A stretch of DNA of 5,029 nt from Acidimicrobiaceae bacterium (lineage in GTDB: Bacteria > Actinomycetota > Acidimicrobiia > Acidimicrobiales > UBA10347), in the NCBI GenBank assembly GCA_003485885.1, contig DNHM01000077.1, forward strand, positions 1 to 5,029, given 5' to 3'. The position numbers and the translations under genes are program-made. How positions within the stretch are numbered: the first letter of the stretch is position 1; every line of letters starts with the position of its first letter. The notes beneath the pieces are model-generated. The model was given only the letters and a program-made list of their open reading frames with translations. It was not told where the DNA came from and did no database searches. This document shows, in pieces, positions 1 to 5,029 of the stretch.

Positions 1-1
1 C

Positions 2-118
2 TTCAACAAGTTTGAAGGCGCCATCTCGAACAACCTCACTGTTGACGAGAAACGGGAACTCGCACGACTCCTCCGGCTCGTGATTACCGGCACTGCTGGC
101 GCCGCCGCCAACGACTGA
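2..118 (+). CDS. C-terminal fragment of a probable MarR-family transcriptional regulator (5' end outside window)
   Basis: Frame 2 is open from the window edge to a TGA at 116-118 and gives 38 residues. The segment LTVDEKRELARLLRLV is an amphipathic helix of the kind that closes MarR-family repressors, where a 'Leu-Thr/Ser-x-x-Glu-x-x-x-Leu' helix completes the dimerisation domain. It ends in a short, flexible Gly/Ala-rich tail. The DNA-binding winged helix would lie upstream and cannot be seen. The gene is co-directional with the following operon and ends 69 bp before it. A perfect palindrome in that gap would suit a dimeric repressor such as this one. The reading frame is well supported. The MarR assignment rests on one helix, and another helical regulator or an unrelated protein is possible. 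Confidence 0.5.
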   Translation, partial: FNKFEGAISNNLTVDEKRELARLLRLVITGTAGAAAND

Positions 119-151
119 CTACATCAGAGCGATAGCACTACCGGTACACCC

Positions 152-181
152 TTGAATAGTTTGGTACCAAACGATTAGGGT
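152..181 (+). promoter_or_regulatory. Predicted promoter of the ADC-P450-dioxygenase operon
   Basis: A -35-like box TTGAAT (152-157, four of six consensus matches) is followed by an 18-nt spacer and a -10-like box TAGGGT (176-181, fits TAnnnT). Six bases separate the -10 box from the ATG at 188, so transcription would start at or next to the start codon and give a leaderless or nearly leaderless mRNA. The alternative reading is that AGGG at 177-180 is a weak ribosome binding site with seven bases of spacing and that the true promoter lies further upstream. Only one of these two readings can hold. The spacer is almost filled by the palindrome described separately. Confidence 0.5.
159..172. promoter_or_regulatory. 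Perfect 14-bp palindrome, probable repressor operator
   Basis: GTTTGGTACCAAAC is identical to its reverse complement over all 14 bases, centred between 165 and 166. It lies in the 69-bp gap between the regulator-like fragment and the operon, inside the spacer between the predicted -35 and -10 boxes. A dimeric repressor bound there would block RNA polymerase. Size and symmetry fit a MarR- or TetR-type operator. The upstream gene is the obvious candidate ligand, but binding is inferred from position only. Confidence 0.65.
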
Positions 182-187
182 TGCCGG

Positions 188-1036
188 ATGGTTGACCTCA
201 ACGGACTGATGTATCCACGCACCCCAACCGGGGCTGGAAGCATCGTGCCATCACCGCCGTGGCACTACAGCGGCGAAATGATGACCATCGAGTTTCGCAC
301 TGACCCGGCCAACGTCGCTGAGCTCTTGCCAGCACCGCTCGGACTCGCCGACGACGATCCCGGCGCGGTGGCCATCATCTGGGCCGACTGGCAAAGCTGC
401 AGCAACAACTTCGACGAACTCCTCGACCCAGCACGTTCGCAGTACAAAGAAGTCTTCGTCGTCATCAGGTGCACATACGAGGGCCAAACTTTCAGCCGGG
501 CCGCATACATCTGGGTCGATAAAGACTTCGCGATGGCTCGGGGCCACATCCAGGGATACCCCAAGAAGATGTCCGAGATCTGGATGACCCGCCCAGTCAC
601 GATCGGCAAAGCCGGTCCTCGACTCGAGAACGGCGGTCGGTTCGGCGGCACACTCAGCACCTTTGGGCGTCGGATCGCCGATGCCCAGTTCACCATCACC
701 GGCACGGCCGAGTCAGCCGGGTTCGTAAACGGCCATCCCATGCTGCACACCCGCCAGATGCCAGCCATCGAGATGGATGGCCGAGACAGCTTGGATGAAC
801 TCGTGACCATGAGCGGGTTCGATGTTGAACTCGGACCGGTGTACTCCGGCGATGCCTCACTCACCCTGCACGACTCCCCCACCGAGGAGCTCACTCGTTT
901 CGGCGACATCGAAATCATTGGCGGTTTCTACCGCCAGGTCGGCAACTCGATGCATGGCGGCACCACCGTGTGGGCCGGTCCCAACCCCATGGCTGGCAAC
1001 CCCGCTAGCGGCACACCGGGTGGGGGAGCACAATGA
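188..1036 (+). CDS. Acetoacetate decarboxylase (ADC)-superfamily protein, substrate unknown
   Basis: A 282-residue cytoplasmic protein of the ADC fold. The N-terminal block around PPWHYSGEMMTIEFRTD (residues 23-39) followed by the 'LLPAPL' turn (46-51) matches the family opening. GYPKK (123-127) is the family's Schiff-base site: K126 corresponds to catalytic Lys115 of the Clostridium acetobutylicum enzyme and K127 to the neighbouring lysine that lowers its pKa. E88 in QYKE matches Glu76. By an alignment from memory, the position of Arg29 is Gly29 and that of Glu61 is a hydrophobic residue (I64 or W65), so authentic acetoacetate decarboxylation is doubtful. The superfamily also contains enzymes that run Schiff-base aldol, dehydration or hydrolytic chemistry on keto acids. 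The protein is slightly longer than the roughly 245-residue clostridial enzyme, with a Gly/Pro/Ala-rich tail. The ATG at 188 is preferred because it suits the promoter. The stop overlaps the P450 start by ATGA. Fold is confident; reaction is not. Confidence 0.88.
   Translation: MVDLNGLMYPRTPTGAGSIVPSPPWHYSGEMMTIEFRTDPANVAELLPAPLGLADDDPGAVAIIWADWQSCSNNFDELLDPARSQYKEVFVVIRCTYEGQTFSRAAYIWVDKDFAMARGHIQGYPKKMSEIWMTRPVTIGKAGPRLENGGRFGGTLSTFGRRIADAQFTITGTAESAGFVNGHPMLHTRQMPAIEMDGRDSLDELVTMSGFDVELGPVYSGDASLTLHDSPTEELTRFGDIEIIGGFYRQVGNSMHGGTTVWAGPNPMAGNPASGTPGGGAQ
1022..1028 (+). promoter_or_regulatory. Ribosome binding site of the P450 gene
   Basis: GGGGGAG, with core GGAG at 1025-1028, lies inside the end of the ADC-like gene four bases before the ATG at 1033. 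Together with the ATGA stop/start overlap it fixes the P450 start and suggests translational coupling. Confidence 0.65.
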
Positions 1037-2298
1037 GCTTCGTCGATGACTACCTACCGAACCTTGGACCCGACGATGCCGACATCACCAGCCACGATGC
1101 CTATGTCAACGGCGTACCCCACACCACCTTCACCCGGCTGCGCACCGAGGACCCGGTTCACTGGACCGAAGAACAAGACGGCTCAGGATTCTGGTCAATC
1201 CTGCGATACGACGATGCGCTGGCGGTTAGTCGCGACGTCGAAACATTCACCTCGTCGAAAGGTATTCGACTCGAGGAGATGGACGAGGAAGAGACCGAAG
1301 CTCGCCTCACAATGATGGAGCTCGACCCACCCGATCACACCCGCTACCGCCGACTCGTGAGCAAGGGGTTCACCCGACGACGGGTAGAGAGCTACGAGGA
1401 TGAGATCCGCGAGCTCGCCATCGAAGTCATCGAGGAAGCACTCGAACACACCGAGTTCGATTTCGTGCATGCCATCGCTGAGCAACTGCCGATGCGCATG
1501 CTTGGCCGCATGCTTGGCACCAGCGATGAAGACGGGCACAAACTCGTCGCCTGGGGTGATGCTCTACTCGGTAACACCGACCCTGACTTCACTGACTTCC
1601 CCGTCGACCTCACCGACACCGAACAGTTCCGTATGGTGCCGTTTCGCAGCCCTGCGTCGATCCAGATCTTCCAGTGGGCGCAAGTCCAAGCAGAGAAACG
1701 CCGGGCCAACCCGACCGACGACCTGATCTCACAACTGCTTGAACCGGCGAAGGATGGTGTGCCACTCACCGATCACGAGTTCAACAACTTCGTAACCCTG
1801 CTGGTGGCCGCCGGCAACGACACGACTCGGTACACCATGACCCACGCAGTGTGGACGCTCATGAACCACCCCGAGTTGTGGGACAGCTGGAAGGCCGACC
1901 CGCTGCTTTCACAGACTGCCGTCGAAGAGATCTTGCGCACGAGTTCAGTCACCATGCACTTCCGTCGCACTGCGACTCGCGACATCGAGATGCGGGGCAA
2001 ACAGATCAAGGCAGGCGACAAGATCGCCATCTGGTACAACTCGGCCAACCATGATCCCGACGGCTTTGAGAACCCATTCCGGTATGACCTGGCTCGAGAG
2101 AGCAACGACCATATGGCGTTCGGCCGTAACGGCCCCCACCTGTGCCTGGGTGCATGGCTCGCTCGTATGGAAGTCCGGCTTGTGTTCGAAGAACTCCTGA
2201 AACGAGTCGACCGGTTTGAACCGAACGGCCCGATCAAACATCTGCGATCAAACTTCATCGCCGGTATCAAACAGCTCCCGGTGAAGGTGGTTTCGTAA
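1033..2298 (+). CDS. Cytochrome P450 (bacterial class I, CYP124/125/142-like heme loop)
   Basis: A complete 421-residue soluble P450 monooxygenase with no membrane anchor. Landmarks in order: C-helix block DPPDHTRYRRLVSKGFT (98-114); I-helix oxygen-activation motif AAGNDTTR (259-266), with the acid-alcohol pair D263/T264; K-helix ExxR as E299-R302; and the heme-binding loop FGRNGPHLCLG (363-373) with C371 as the axial thiolate. The loop has one residue more than the classic FGxGxHxC form, as in CYP124/125/142-type enzymes that hydroxylate sterols, terpenoids or branched lipids. The PFRSPASIQIFQWA stretch (203-216) also recalls that group. The substrate cannot be read from the sequence. Such enzymes take electrons from a ferredoxin and its reductase, and neither is encoded nearby. 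The gene is translationally coupled to the ADC-like gene (ATGA) and overlaps the dioxygenase start by one base (TAATG), so the three products probably act in one pathway. Confidence 0.96.
   Translation: MSFVDDYLPNLGPDDADITSHDAYVNGVPHTTFTRLRTEDPVHWTEEQDGSGFWSILRYDDALAVSRDVETFTSSKGIRLEEMDEEETEARLTMMELDPPDHTRYRRLVSKGFTRRRVESYEDEIRELAIEVIEEALEHTEFDFVHAIAEQLPMRMLGRMLGTSDEDGHKLVAWGDALLGNTDPDFTDFPVDLTDTEQFRMVPFRSPASIQIFQWAQVQAEKRRANPTDDLISQLLEPAKDGVPLTDHEFNNFVTLLVAAGNDTTRYTMTHAVWTLMNHPELWDSWKADPLLSQTAVEEILRTSSVTMHFRRTATRDIEMRGKQIKAGDKIAIWYNSANHDPDGFENPFRYDLARESNDHMAFGRNGPHLCLGAWLARMEVRLVFEELLKRVDRFEPNGPIKHLRSNFIAGIKQLPVKVVS
1495..1518 (+). repeat. Perfect 12-bp tandem duplication inside the P450 gene
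   Basis: CGCATGCTTGGC occurs twice back to back (1495-1506 and 1507-1518), in frame, encoding RMLG-RMLG at residues 155-162 with identical codons. The family normally has a similar-length helix and turn here (LPxRxxxxLLG), so the repeat need not be an insertion. It may reflect convergence or local slippage and shows no sign of breaking the protein. Confidence 0.6.
2284..2290 (+). promoter_or_regulatory. Ribosome binding site of the dioxygenase gene
   Basis: AAGGTGG lies within the last codons of the P450 gene, seven bases before the ATG at 2298. That ATG shares its A with the P450 stop codon TAA (2296-2298). This supports the chosen start and coupled translation. Confidence 0.65.
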
Positions 2299-3158
2299 TG
2301 GGTGAAATTGTTGGCGCAGCATTGGTGTCACATGTGCCGCCGCTGGTGCTTCCCGAGGAGATCCGCCGAGAACTGAACGACGGAGATGACACCACGCTGT
2401 TCGCCGGGCTTCATGATCTCTACGCGGAGAAGCTCGCGCCGGTCAAGGCAGACACGGTCGTGGTCATCGACACCCATTGGTTCACCACGATCGAACACAT
2501 CGTGGCCAGCCATGATCACCGCAGTGGCAAGTACACGTCCGAAGAGTTGCCTCGGGGTATGGCACAAATGCCGTACGACTTTCGAGGCGACCGGGAACTT
2601 GCCCAAGCGTGGGCCGCACAGGCCGACGACCGGGATGACACCTGGATCACGGCCATCGATGATCCGTACTTGCCGGTGCACTACCCCACCCTCAACCTGC
2701 TGCCGTTTTTGCAGGGCGACCAGGCGTGGGTGTCCGCCGGCATCTGCCAGACCGCCGATGAACACGACTTCATGCTGTTTGGTGAACTGCTCGCAGCGGC
2801 CGTTGCCGAGCTTGATCGTCGAGTTGTGATTCTTGCCAGCGGAGGACTCAGCCACCGGTTCTGGCCACTGCGCGAGTTCCGCGATCACGAGGCAGCTGAT
2901 CCCGATCTACACCTGCGCACGCCCGAAGCTTGTGCCGCTGACCGCAAGGTGATCGGACACATGCTCGGTGGTGAACACTCGGCGATCGTCGACTTCCTGC
3001 CCGAGTTCAACGGCCATTCTCCCGAGGGTTTCTTCGGTCACTACCTGACCATGCTCGGCGCCCTCGGCGGGCGCGACTGCACCGTGACCGGCACCCAGTT
3101 CGGCGAGTACGAAGCCGTAGCCGGCACCGGCCAGGCCCACATCTGGTTCGATCTCTAA
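2298..3158 (+). CDS. Class III (LigB-type) extradiol ring-cleavage dioxygenase, HpaD/HpcB-like
   Basis: A 286-residue non-heme Fe(II) dioxygenase expected to open a catechol-type ring next to its two hydroxyls using O2. Blocks match 3,4-dihydroxyphenylacetate 2,3-dioxygenase of Escherichia coli (HpcB/HpaD) as I recall it: SHVPPL near the start, VVVIDTHW (54-61), KYTSEELP (78-85), ASGGLSHRF (180-188) and a terminal GTGQ (276-279). Predicted metal ligands are H12, H60 and E243, with H186 as the catalytic acid/base; H128 is another likely active-site histidine. The length equals that of the E. coli enzyme. The gene is the last of the operon, overlaps the P450 stop by one base and is followed at once by a terminator hairpin. 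The substrate is inferred only to be a catechol, possibly one produced with help from the P450. Homoprotocatechuate itself is not assured, because no other hpa genes are visible. Family assignment is strong. Confidence 0.92.
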   Translation: MGEIVGAALVSHVPPLVLPEEIRRELNDGDDTTLFAGLHDLYAEKLAPVKADTVVVIDTHWFTTIEHIVASHDHRSGKYTSEELPRGMAQMPYDFRGDRELAQAWAAQADDRDDTWITAIDDPYLPVHYPTLNLLPFLQGDQAWVSAGICQTADEHDFMLFGELLAAAVAELDRRVVILASGGLSHRFWPLREFRDHEAADPDLHLRTPEACAADRKVIGHMLGGEHSAIVDFLPEFNGHSPEGFFGHYLTMLGALGGRDCTVTGTQFGEYEAVAGTGQAHIWFDL

Positions 3159-3193
3159 CGAAAAGTTACGTCCCCAGGGGACGTAACTTTTCG
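3159..3193. terminator. Bidirectional intrinsic terminator between convergent genes
   Basis: Arms 3159-3175 and 3177-3193 are perfect reverse complements (17 bases each) around a single central A at 3176. In RNA about 16 pairs would close a three-base loop. The stem has a GC-rich apex (CCCC/GGGG) and an AAAA/TTTT segment near its base, so each strand ends its hairpin with a CUUUU run paired inside the stem. The hairpin starts immediately after the dioxygenase stop and lies 22 bp from the stop of the oppositely oriented flavoprotein gene, so it can serve both. There is no free U-tract beyond the stem on either strand. Confidence 0.85.
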
Positions 3194-3210
3194 AACTCGT
3201 CGGTGAGTTG

Positions 3211-3227
3211 GCTGCTCAGTGAGCAGC
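3211..3227. repeat. Short inverted repeat over the flavoprotein stop codon
   Basis: GCTGCTCA (3211-3218) and TGAGCAGC (3220-3227) are perfect 8-bp inverted arms around G3219. They cover the last two codons and the TGA of the minus-strand flavoprotein gene. The repeat may be an auxiliary stem next to the main terminator or a by-product of the Ala-Ala-His codons. No function is claimed. Confidence 0.45.
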
Positions 3228-4466
3228 GATGTCTGTGCCGGCGTGGAAGCCGTTGGTCCATGCGTTCTGGAAGTTGAAACCTCCGGTGACACCGTCCACG
3301 TCGACAACTTCTCCGGCAAAATACAGGCCGGGCACGAGCTTGCTCTCCATGGTTTTGAAGTTGATCTCGTTGAGTGAAATACCGCCGCACGTGACGAACT
3401 CGTCCTTGTTGGTGCTCTTGCCGTCGACGAAGAATGTCGAGTCGGTGAGTTGGTTCACAAGTTCAGAGGTTTGTTTCTTACTGAGCTGACCCCAGGTCAT
3501 TTCGTCGCTAACCCCTGCCGCTGCGACCAAGCGCTGCCAGAAGCGCTTCGGAATCGCAGCGAATGGGCTTTTCGTAGAAAGTTGACGCTTCCCGTCTCTC
3601 TTCCGTTTGTCGGCGATGATCCCGGTCGGGTCCAGTCCGGGCAGCCAGTTCACCGAGATGTCGAATCGGTAATCGCGCTCAGCTAGTTCACGGGCACCCC
3701 ATGCCGAGATCTTCAAAATGCCTGGGCCGCTCAGGCCCCAATGCGTGATCAGGACAGGTCCTGCGCTCCTGAGTTTGCTGTGGTGGATGCTGACTTCGGC
3801 AGGCGTCACCGCCAAGCCACTCAGGCCATCGATACGTGGATCCTTGATCTTGAACGTGAACAGTGAAGGTGTCGCCGGCTGAAGTTCATGGCCGAGACTC
3901 GCTGCAAGTTTGGCCCCTGCGGCGCTGCGGGTTCCGCCGGTAGCGATGAGCACATTGGCTGCCGTGTAGGAATTGCCGTCATCTGTCTCAAGTTCGAAGC
4001 GTGCTGTCTCCGTAGTCGGGGCCTCGTTCGTGACGATCGAGGTCACACCTTCTGACGTGTGGACGGTGACTCCCGCAGCGTGCGCGGCATTGAGCAGAGT
4101 GTTGACGATCGTCTGCGAGCTGTCGGTAACCGGAAACATCCGGCCATCGGCTTCCGTCTTCAGCGAGACACCGCGGCTAGCGAACCACTCGACCGTGTCC
4201 GCGGCACCGAATCGATGGAACGGACCAATCAGCGCTTTCTCACCCCGTGGATAGTTCGCACTGAGCGCACGCGGCTCGAAACAATCGTGGGTGACATTAC
4301 AACGACCACCGCCAGAGATCTTCACCTTCTGCAGCAGGTTCGACGTCTTTTCGAGGATCAGAACCGATTTCTCCGAGGACCCGAAGTTCTTCCAGCTCTC
4401 GGCACAGGTGATCGCCGTGAAGAATCCCGCAGCTCCTCCGCCCACAACGATCAGATCAAAATACAT
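3216..4466 (-). CDS. HI0933/YhiN/BaiN-family FAD-dependent oxidoreductase
   Basis: A full-length 416-residue flavoprotein; the family is typically around 400 residues. The N-terminal Rossmann fold carries GGGAAG (9-14) for FAD and an acidic strand end at E39 (ILEK). The family signature KISGGGRCNVT spans 49-59. A second nucleotide-fold segment, ATGGTRSAAG (175-184), leads into an inserted domain (about 195-355). The C-terminal FAD block CGGISLNEINF (360-370) continues with LYFAGEVVDVDGVTGG and FNFQNAWTNGFHAG. Databases often name this family 'BaiN', after a bile-acid gene, which is unlikely to be its role here. From memory, the E. coli member YhiN has recently been linked to 23S rRNA dihydrouridine synthesis; transfer to this protein is inference. 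The ATG at 4466 has no good Shine-Dalgarno sequence, but a TAnnnT box lies eight bases upstream. It is transcribed alone, convergent with the operon. Confidence 0.93.
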   Translation of the reverse strand: MYFDLIVVGGGAAGFFTAITCAESWKNFGSSEKSVLILEKTSNLLQKVKISGGGRCNVTHDCFEPRALSANYPRGEKALIGPFHRFGAADTVEWFASRGVSLKTEADGRMFPVTDSSQTIVNTLLNAAHAAGVTVHTSEGVTSIVTNEAPTTETARFELETDDGNSYTAANVLIATGGTRSAAGAKLAASLGHELQPATPSLFTFKIKDPRIDGLSGLAVTPAEVSIHHSKLRSAGPVLITHWGLSGPGILKISAWGARELAERDYRFDISVNWLPGLDPTGIIADKRKRDGKRQLSTKSPFAAIPKRFWQRLVAAAGVSDEMTWGQLSKKQTSELVNQLTDSTFFVDGKSTNKDEFVTCGGISLNEINFKTMESKLVPGLYFAGEVVDVDGVTGGFNFQNAWTNGFHAGTDIAAH

Positions 4467-4474
4467 GCCCGATC

Positions 4475-4504
4475 ACTGTAGGGAGCATTGGAGCCCGGTG
4501 TCGG
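4475..4504 (-). promoter_or_regulatory. Predicted promoter of the flavoprotein gene
   Basis: On the minus strand, CCGACA (4504-4499) resembles a -35 box, followed by an 18-nt spacer and TACAGT (4480-4475), four of six matches to the -10 consensus. Eight bases separate the -10 box from the ATG at 4466, implying a leader of at most one or two bases. The weak GATCGGG just before the start is a poor ribosome binding site, which fits a leaderless transcript. It is a motif match only. Confidence 0.4.
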
Positions 4505-4609
4505 CAAGGCGGTGCGATTGATCACCGTGCCCACTCTCGCCGAGCGAGTTTCCACAACCGGTGGCGGCGGTTCGAGCTTGGTGACCGGTCGATAGAAGGT
4601 GTCATGCAT

Positions 4610-4638
4610 TTCAACTCGACTGTCCTGCCGTCTACCGT
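4610..4638 (+). promoter_or_regulatory. Predicted promoter of the RidA-family gene
   Basis: TTCAAC (4610-4615) and TACCGT (4633-4638, TAnnnT) are spaced by 17 bases, and the -10 box ends five bases before the ATG at 4644. No purine-rich Shine-Dalgarno sequence precedes that ATG, so a leaderless transcript is the simplest reading. The -35 match is weak (three of six), but the spacing and placement are typical. Confidence 0.45.
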
Positions 4639-4643
4639 TTGTT

Positions 4644-5029
4644 ATGGCCACACCTGAAGAACGCATCGCAGAACTCGGACTCGAACTGCCGGAACCCGCA
4701 ACTCCGGTCGGCAGCTACGTCACCGCCAAACGAAGCGGCAACGTCCTCTACGTCTCGGGCCACGGTCCAATCGATACCGACGGTAAATCAATACGGGGCA
4801 AGGTTGGCGATGCCCTCGATGTCGATCAGGGTTACTACGCAGCTCGCCGATGCGGCCTGGGCCTGCTCTCGACCATGCGTCACCATCTCGGTTCGCTCGA
4901 CCGCGTAACCGACATAGTGAAACTGCTTGGCATGGTCAACGCCACGCCCGACTTCGGCAAACAACCCGCAGTCATCAACGGCGCATCGGACCTGATGGTC
5001 GAGGTCTTCGGCGATGCCGGGCGTCACGC
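4644..5029 (+). CDS. RidA/YjgF/UK114-family protein (3' end outside window)
   Basis: A frame open from the ATG at 4644 to the window end gives 128 codons with no stop. The sequence follows the RidA subgroup that begins 'ERIAELGLELPEP' and continues through 'VLYVSGHGP' (36-44), GKVGDALDVDQGYYAARRCGL, 'VKLLGMVNATPDF' and 'QPAVINGASDLMVEVFGDAG'. Family members are about 150 residues, so roughly the last 25 are missing, probably including the Arg that in RidA-type deaminases holds the substrate carboxylate. RidA proteins form trimers with active sites between subunits and hydrolyse reactive enamine/imine intermediates such as 2-aminoacrylate; many relatives of this subgroup have no proven substrate. 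A leaderless start is likely. It is divergent from the flavoprotein gene and shows no visible tie to the catabolic operon. The family call is firm; the precise activity is not. Confidence 0.88.
   Translation, partial: MATPEERIAELGLELPEPATPVGSYVTAKRSGNVLYVSGHGPIDTDGKSIRGKVGDALDVDQGYYAARRCGLGLLSTMRHHLGSLDRVTDIVKLLGMVNATPDFGKQPAVINGASDLMVEVFGDAGRH

Larger units (their letters stand above)
4467..4643. other. Divergent intergenic promoter region
   Basis: These 177 bp separate the minus-strand flavoprotein gene from the plus-strand RidA-family gene. Besides the two predicted promoters at its ends, the middle holds only short symmetric elements: CTCGC/GCGAG around CGA near 4537-4549, AACCG (4556-4560) with CGGTT (4568-4572), and the 8-bp palindrome GACCGGTC (4583-4590). 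None is long enough to call an operator. I see no convincing small gene here. Confidence 0.6.

Noticed and set aside
139..146. TACCGGTA 8-bp palindrome upstream of the operon promoter as a second operator
   Set aside because: It is short enough to occur often by chance in GC-rich DNA, and it does not match the 14-bp palindrome beyond a few bases.
265..918. Long minus-strand open frame (217 codons) opposite the ADC-like gene
   Set aside because: It lies fully antisense to a well-conserved protein, its Ser/Pro/Arg-rich product resembles no family, and it has no supporting signals. It is a high-GC shadow frame.
188..1036. Calling the ADC-superfamily gene adc (acetoacetate decarboxylase, acetone formation)
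   Set aside because: Two key residues of the clostridial enzyme appear to be missing and the neighbours are oxygenases rather than solventogenic genes, so a symbol would overstate the function.
1773..2270. Minus-strand open frame (165 codons) opposite the P450 heme-binding region
   Set aside because: It overlaps the I-helix, ExxR and heme-loop coding region of the P450, and its composition looks like a codon-shadow translation.
2328..2888. Minus-strand open frame (186 codons) opposite the dioxygenase gene
   Set aside because: The plus strand encodes a clear LigB-type enzyme with its iron ligands; the antisense product shows no family motif and no promoter.
4059..4481. Plus-strand open frame (140 codons) opposite the flavoprotein N-terminus
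   Set aside because: It is antisense to the FAD-binding motif region, is Arg-rich with no recognisable domain, and runs past the flavoprotein start without a plausible initiation signal.
4788..5027. Minus-strand open frame opposite the RidA-family gene
   Set aside because: The plus-strand frame gives a continuous RidA-family match, and the minus-strand product matches nothing recognisable.

Overview
The window looks like a high-GC actinobacterial-type chromosome segment. It shows tightly packed genes, TAnnnT -10 boxes lying directly in front of start codons, ATGA and TAATG gene overlaps, and cytochrome P450 and flavoprotein families common in Actinomycetota. A marine or soil Acidimicrobiia-like lineage would fit, but that is inference only. 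There are no tRNA or rRNA genes, CRISPR arrays or insertion sequences.

Layout. Positions 2-118 (+) hold the last 38 codons of an upstream gene, probably a MarR-type regulator. Positions 119-187 form a compact promoter in which a perfect 14-bp palindrome sits exactly between the -35 and -10 boxes. This promoter drives a three-gene operon with overlapping stop and start codons: an acetoacetate-decarboxylase-superfamily protein (188-1036), a cytochrome P450 (1033-2298) and a class III (LigB/HpaD-like) extradiol ring-cleavage dioxygenase (2298-3158). A perfectly symmetric 17-bp-arm hairpin (3159-3193) then serves as a shared terminator against the convergent gene at 3216-4466 (-). That gene encodes a HI0933/YhiN/BaiN-family FAD protein. 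A 177-bp divergent promoter region (4467-4643) separates it from a RidA-family gene (4644 to the window end, +), which is cut by the window edge.

How the genes may work together. The operon resembles a small catabolic module: the P450 oxygenates a substrate, the extradiol dioxygenase opens a catechol-type ring, and the lysine-Schiff-base enzyme of the ADC superfamily processes a keto or ring-opened intermediate. The upstream regulator and the palindromic operator suggest substrate-induced derepression. The ADC-like protein keeps the catalytic Lys-Lys pair but appears to lack two other residues of true acetoacetate decarboxylase, so I do not think it makes acetone. The substrate is unknown. 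No ferredoxin, ferredoxin reductase, semialdehyde dehydrogenase or hydrolase is present in the window. The flavoprotein and RidA genes look like housekeeping functions unrelated to the operon.
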